Assembly (NCBI GenBank): GCA_942493125.1
Contig: OW818667.1
Span: 2,728,001 to 2,792,000, forward strand
Length of the DNA stretch: 64,000 nucleotides
DNA from: Fusibacter_C sp942493125
Lineage (GTDB): Bacteria > Bacillota > Clostridia > Peptostreptococcales > Acidaminobacteraceae
Direction of reading: 5' to 3'
Below the pieces are notes generated by a model. The model had not been told where the DNA came from, made no database searches, and was given only the letters and a program-made list of their open reading frames with translations. This document shows, one piece after another, positions 62,044 through 64,000 of the stretch; position 1 is the stretch's first letter; every line of letters begins with the position of its first letter. Position numbers and translations under genes: made by a program.

Positions 62044-64000
62044 ATGAAAAAAAGACAGTTGATATGGCCAATACTTTTCAGTGCACTTTGTGTGCTGCTT
62101 ATTAATCAATATACGAAACTCATGTACGATGTGACCCTCATTTCTTATATAAATTTGTCATTGCCCCTCACAGAAGAGGAAGTAAATTATAAAGAAAGTC
62201 GCGAGGTTTTTGTGCATGGTGGCAATATTTACGAACCACCACTCGGTATCTATGAACCTGAAACGGGTCAACATTTAGGGCTTGTCGTGGATTACATCAA
62301 CGCACTCTCAATCCCCATGGAAGTGCCAATCATTTCGAAACCCATGGTATGGAATGATGCTTTGTTATCGCTCGCTCAAGGCAAAACTGATTTTTGTGAT
62401 TTGATCCCTTCGGAGCAACGTGCAGATTTATTTGATTTTTCAAACCCACTTTATCAAATTAGAGGCCTTGTGGTTTTAAAAGCGGACAACACAGCGATAA
62501 AAACAGTTGATGATCTTGAAAATAAAAGGGTCGCAGCCCCCAAAGGCGATTACTCGATCGAGGCTTTAACTTCGAAAGTAGATCATGTGACGCTTGTTGA
62601 AGTATCAAATCTCGGTGAAGCTTTGAAACTACTCGATCAAGGCAGTGTCGATGCGGTGATTGGCGACGAGCCTGTAATCTGGTATTTGATTAAAGAATTG
62701 TCCATAGTCCATCAATATAAAATTCTGGATACACCGCTCTATGATGAACCGGTAGTCATAGCTGTTCCCAAGGGTGAAACGAGCCTACTAAAGCTCGTGA
62801 ACCGAAGCATTTTAGTTTTGAGAAGCAATGGGACACTGGATCAAATCAATGAAAAATGGCGTGCTTATGCACCACTATTGACTTCGAACAAGACAGCTGA
62901 AAAGTGGCGTCTTATCTTTGCGATGACTGGAAGCGGGATGGCTCTCATTTTAAGCGCGTTTCTAATGCTCAATCGCAAGCTCAAACATATAATAGAAGAA
63001 AAAACAGCTAATTTACAATTCACATTTGATAGCTTAGATCGTTTTGCAGTGGTTTTAAGTGATCAAGGCTTGATTCTCAATGCGAATCGCGCCATTTTGA
63101 CGTATCTTGGTATGGAGAAAAATCAATTGATTGGCACACATTGTTCAAACATAGAGATCATCAAAAATGCGTTGGATGCATTAGGTGAACATGATGTTGC
63201 GACGCTAAATCATATAGGCCGTTTTTATGAGGTAAAAAGTATGGAGCACAAACTACTCACGCTTCAGGATCTCACGTTTGAAAAAACAAAAGAACGCCAG
63301 CTGATTCAAAGCAATCGGATGGAAGCGATTGGACAACTCGCAACAGGTGTGGCGCATGAACTTCGAAATCCACTCGGCGTCATACGCAACTCCACTTACT
63401 TGCTTGAAGACGTCGGCGATCAAGATGGGGCGATTCGCGATAAAGGTATCGGTGCAATCAATCGCGCAGTCAATCGTGCAAGCAACATCATCGATAACCT
63501 ATTAAACTTTTCAAGACTTTCATCGAGTCAAGAAGTCACGTTTTTATTAAGGCCAGTCCTAGAAGAACTCGTAGAATTTTACGCCTCTACAAAAGTGTAC
63601 GAGGCGATTGATTTTCAAGTGGTGTGTCCTGATAGACTTCAAATTACAATGAGTGAAGAAGCCTTTAGGCATATACTGAACAATCTGATTGCCAATGCAT
63701 GTGACGCAATCGTGGGCGCTGGTAAAATAACCATTCTCGTAGAAACAGGCCATGACTCATATGGTAAGGCCTTTTCTAAAATAAGCGTACAAGACACGGG
63801 AAAAGGGATATCTAGCGATGAAAAAGATAAAATTTTTGAACCTTTCTTTACGACAAAGGCACCAGGTAAAGGTACTGGGCTTGGTCTTTATATCGTGTAT
63901 TCGGAACTCATGGCTATTGGAGGAACGATAGACGTACACAGCGAACTTGGTATTGGAACGACATTTGTCATAACCTTGGCAACTCAGATAGAGGAGGTAT
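62044..64000 (+). CDS. Histidine kinase with solute-binding sensor, NtrB-like, 3' truncated by window
   Basis: 652 codons visible. Membrane helix at 6-23, an SBP_bac_3-type sensor (about 50-280: GLVVDYINALSIPMEVPI, DFCDLIPSEQRADLFDFS, AAPKGDYSIEAL), membrane helix near 288-308, PAS-type region (about 325-390), HisKA with His about residue 438 (GVAHELRNPLGVIRNS, NtrB-like), and an ATP-binding domain (GKGTGLGLYIVYSEL). ATG 62044 follows GGAG. The end AGAGGAGGTAT is ribosome-site-like, so the stop and a next gene, likely the partner regulator, should lie just beyond. It resembles EvgS/BvgS-type sensors, and it probably responds to a small solute. Confidence 0.85.
   Translation, partial: MKKRQLIWPILFSALCVLLINQYTKLMYDVTLISYINLSLPLTEEEVNYKESREVFVHGGNIYEPPLGIYEPETGQHLGLVVDYINALSIPMEVPIISKPMVWNDALLSLAQGKTDFCDLIPSEQRADLFDFSNPLYQIRGLVVLKADNTAIKTVDDLENKRVAAPKGDYSIEALTSKVDHVTLVEVSNLGEALKLLDQGSVDAVIGDEPVIWYLIKELSIVHQYKILDTPLYDEPVVIAVPKGETSLLKLVNRSILVLRSNGTLDQINEKWRAYAPLLTSNKTAEKWRLIFAMTGSGMALILSAFLMLNRKLKHIIEEKTANLQFTFDSLDRFAVVLSDQGLILNANRAILTYLGMEKNQLIGTHCSNIEIIKNALDALGEHDVATLNHIGRFYEVKSMEHKLLTLQDLTFEKTKERQLIQSNRMEAIGQLATGVAHELRNPLGVIRNSTYLLEDVGDQDGAIRDKGIGAINRAVNRASNIIDNLLNFSRLSSSQEVTFLLRPVLEELVEFYASTKVYEAIDFQVVCPDRLQITMSEEAFRHILNNLIANACDAIVGAGKITILVETGHDSYGKAFSKISVQDTGKGISSDEKDKIFEPFFTTKAPGKGTGLGLYIVYSELMAIGGTIDVHSELGIGTTFVITLATQIEEV

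Overview
This is an ordinary-looking, gene-dense chromosomal segment of a low-to-moderate GC Gram-positive bacterium, most likely an anaerobic member of the Clostridia. The inference rests on strong AGGAGG-type ribosome sites with frequent TTG/GTG starts, lipoproteins with short lipoboxes, an S-layer (SLH) protein, an arginine-type T-box leader, a flavodiiron protein with an RIC-type repair protein and a Cys-containing Crp/Fnr regulator, tryptophanase, and several c-di-GMP proteins. I see no rRNA, tRNA, CRISPR array, phage or transposase. The genus cannot be named from the sequence alone.

Layout. 1-5.3 kb: the end of a P1-family (DmpA-like) peptidase, a metallo-beta-lactamase-fold hydrolase, DUF523 and DUF1801 proteins and three lipoproteins. 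5.4-10.9 kb: a set of small independent genes (DUF2164, HD protein, three acetyltransferases including PAT-like and AAC(6')-like ones, an APH-type kinase, and a eukaryotic-type PPP phosphatase). 10.9-16.4 kb: an arginine operon, with a strong promoter, T-box leader, argG, argH and a three-gene amino-acid ABC importer. 16.5-19.5 kb: an MFS exporter, two acetyltransferases and a DUF4870 protein. 19.5-23.0 kb: a metal (probably copper) cluster with an HMA/UreH-like/cupredoxin-like fusion protein and a two-component system. 23.1-30.0 kb: azlCD, a YhhN-like membrane protein, a formate/nitrite channel, endonuclease IV, a DEAD-box helicase and topoisomerase III. 30.1-34.6 kb: an orphan 39-codon gene, an MFS protein, a chemotaxis receptor and three thiol/redox genes. 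34.6-43.1 kb: two EAL-domain proteins, a pirin, a Crp/Fnr regulator, RIC and the flavodiiron protein. 43.2-49.9 kb: amino-acid catabolism (aspartate 4-decarboxylase, esterase, YheO/DauR-type regulator, tryptophanase, NSS symporter with its small subunit). 49.9-56.1 kb: HD-GYP protein, YeiH-type exporter, a TetR gene with a four-operator regulon, L25 and an exonuclease-BRCT protein. 56.1-64 kb: a GGDEF/HD-GYP protein, an SLH-anchored ice-binding-like protein, a sigma-54-type promoter in front of a frameshifted nhaC, and a histidine kinase with a solute-binding sensor that runs off the window.

The most unusual observations are regulatory. They are a near-perfect sigma-54 promoter with two enhancer-like palindromes 21 bp apart upstream of nhaC, next to an NtrB-like kinase; a TetR gene whose last codons are built from a second copy of its own promoter-operator; and a long T-box leader with two candidate terminators. 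The SLH-DUF3494 surface protein and the metal-handling fusion protein are the most interesting coding features. I do not see an evident new multi-gene defence or mobile system.
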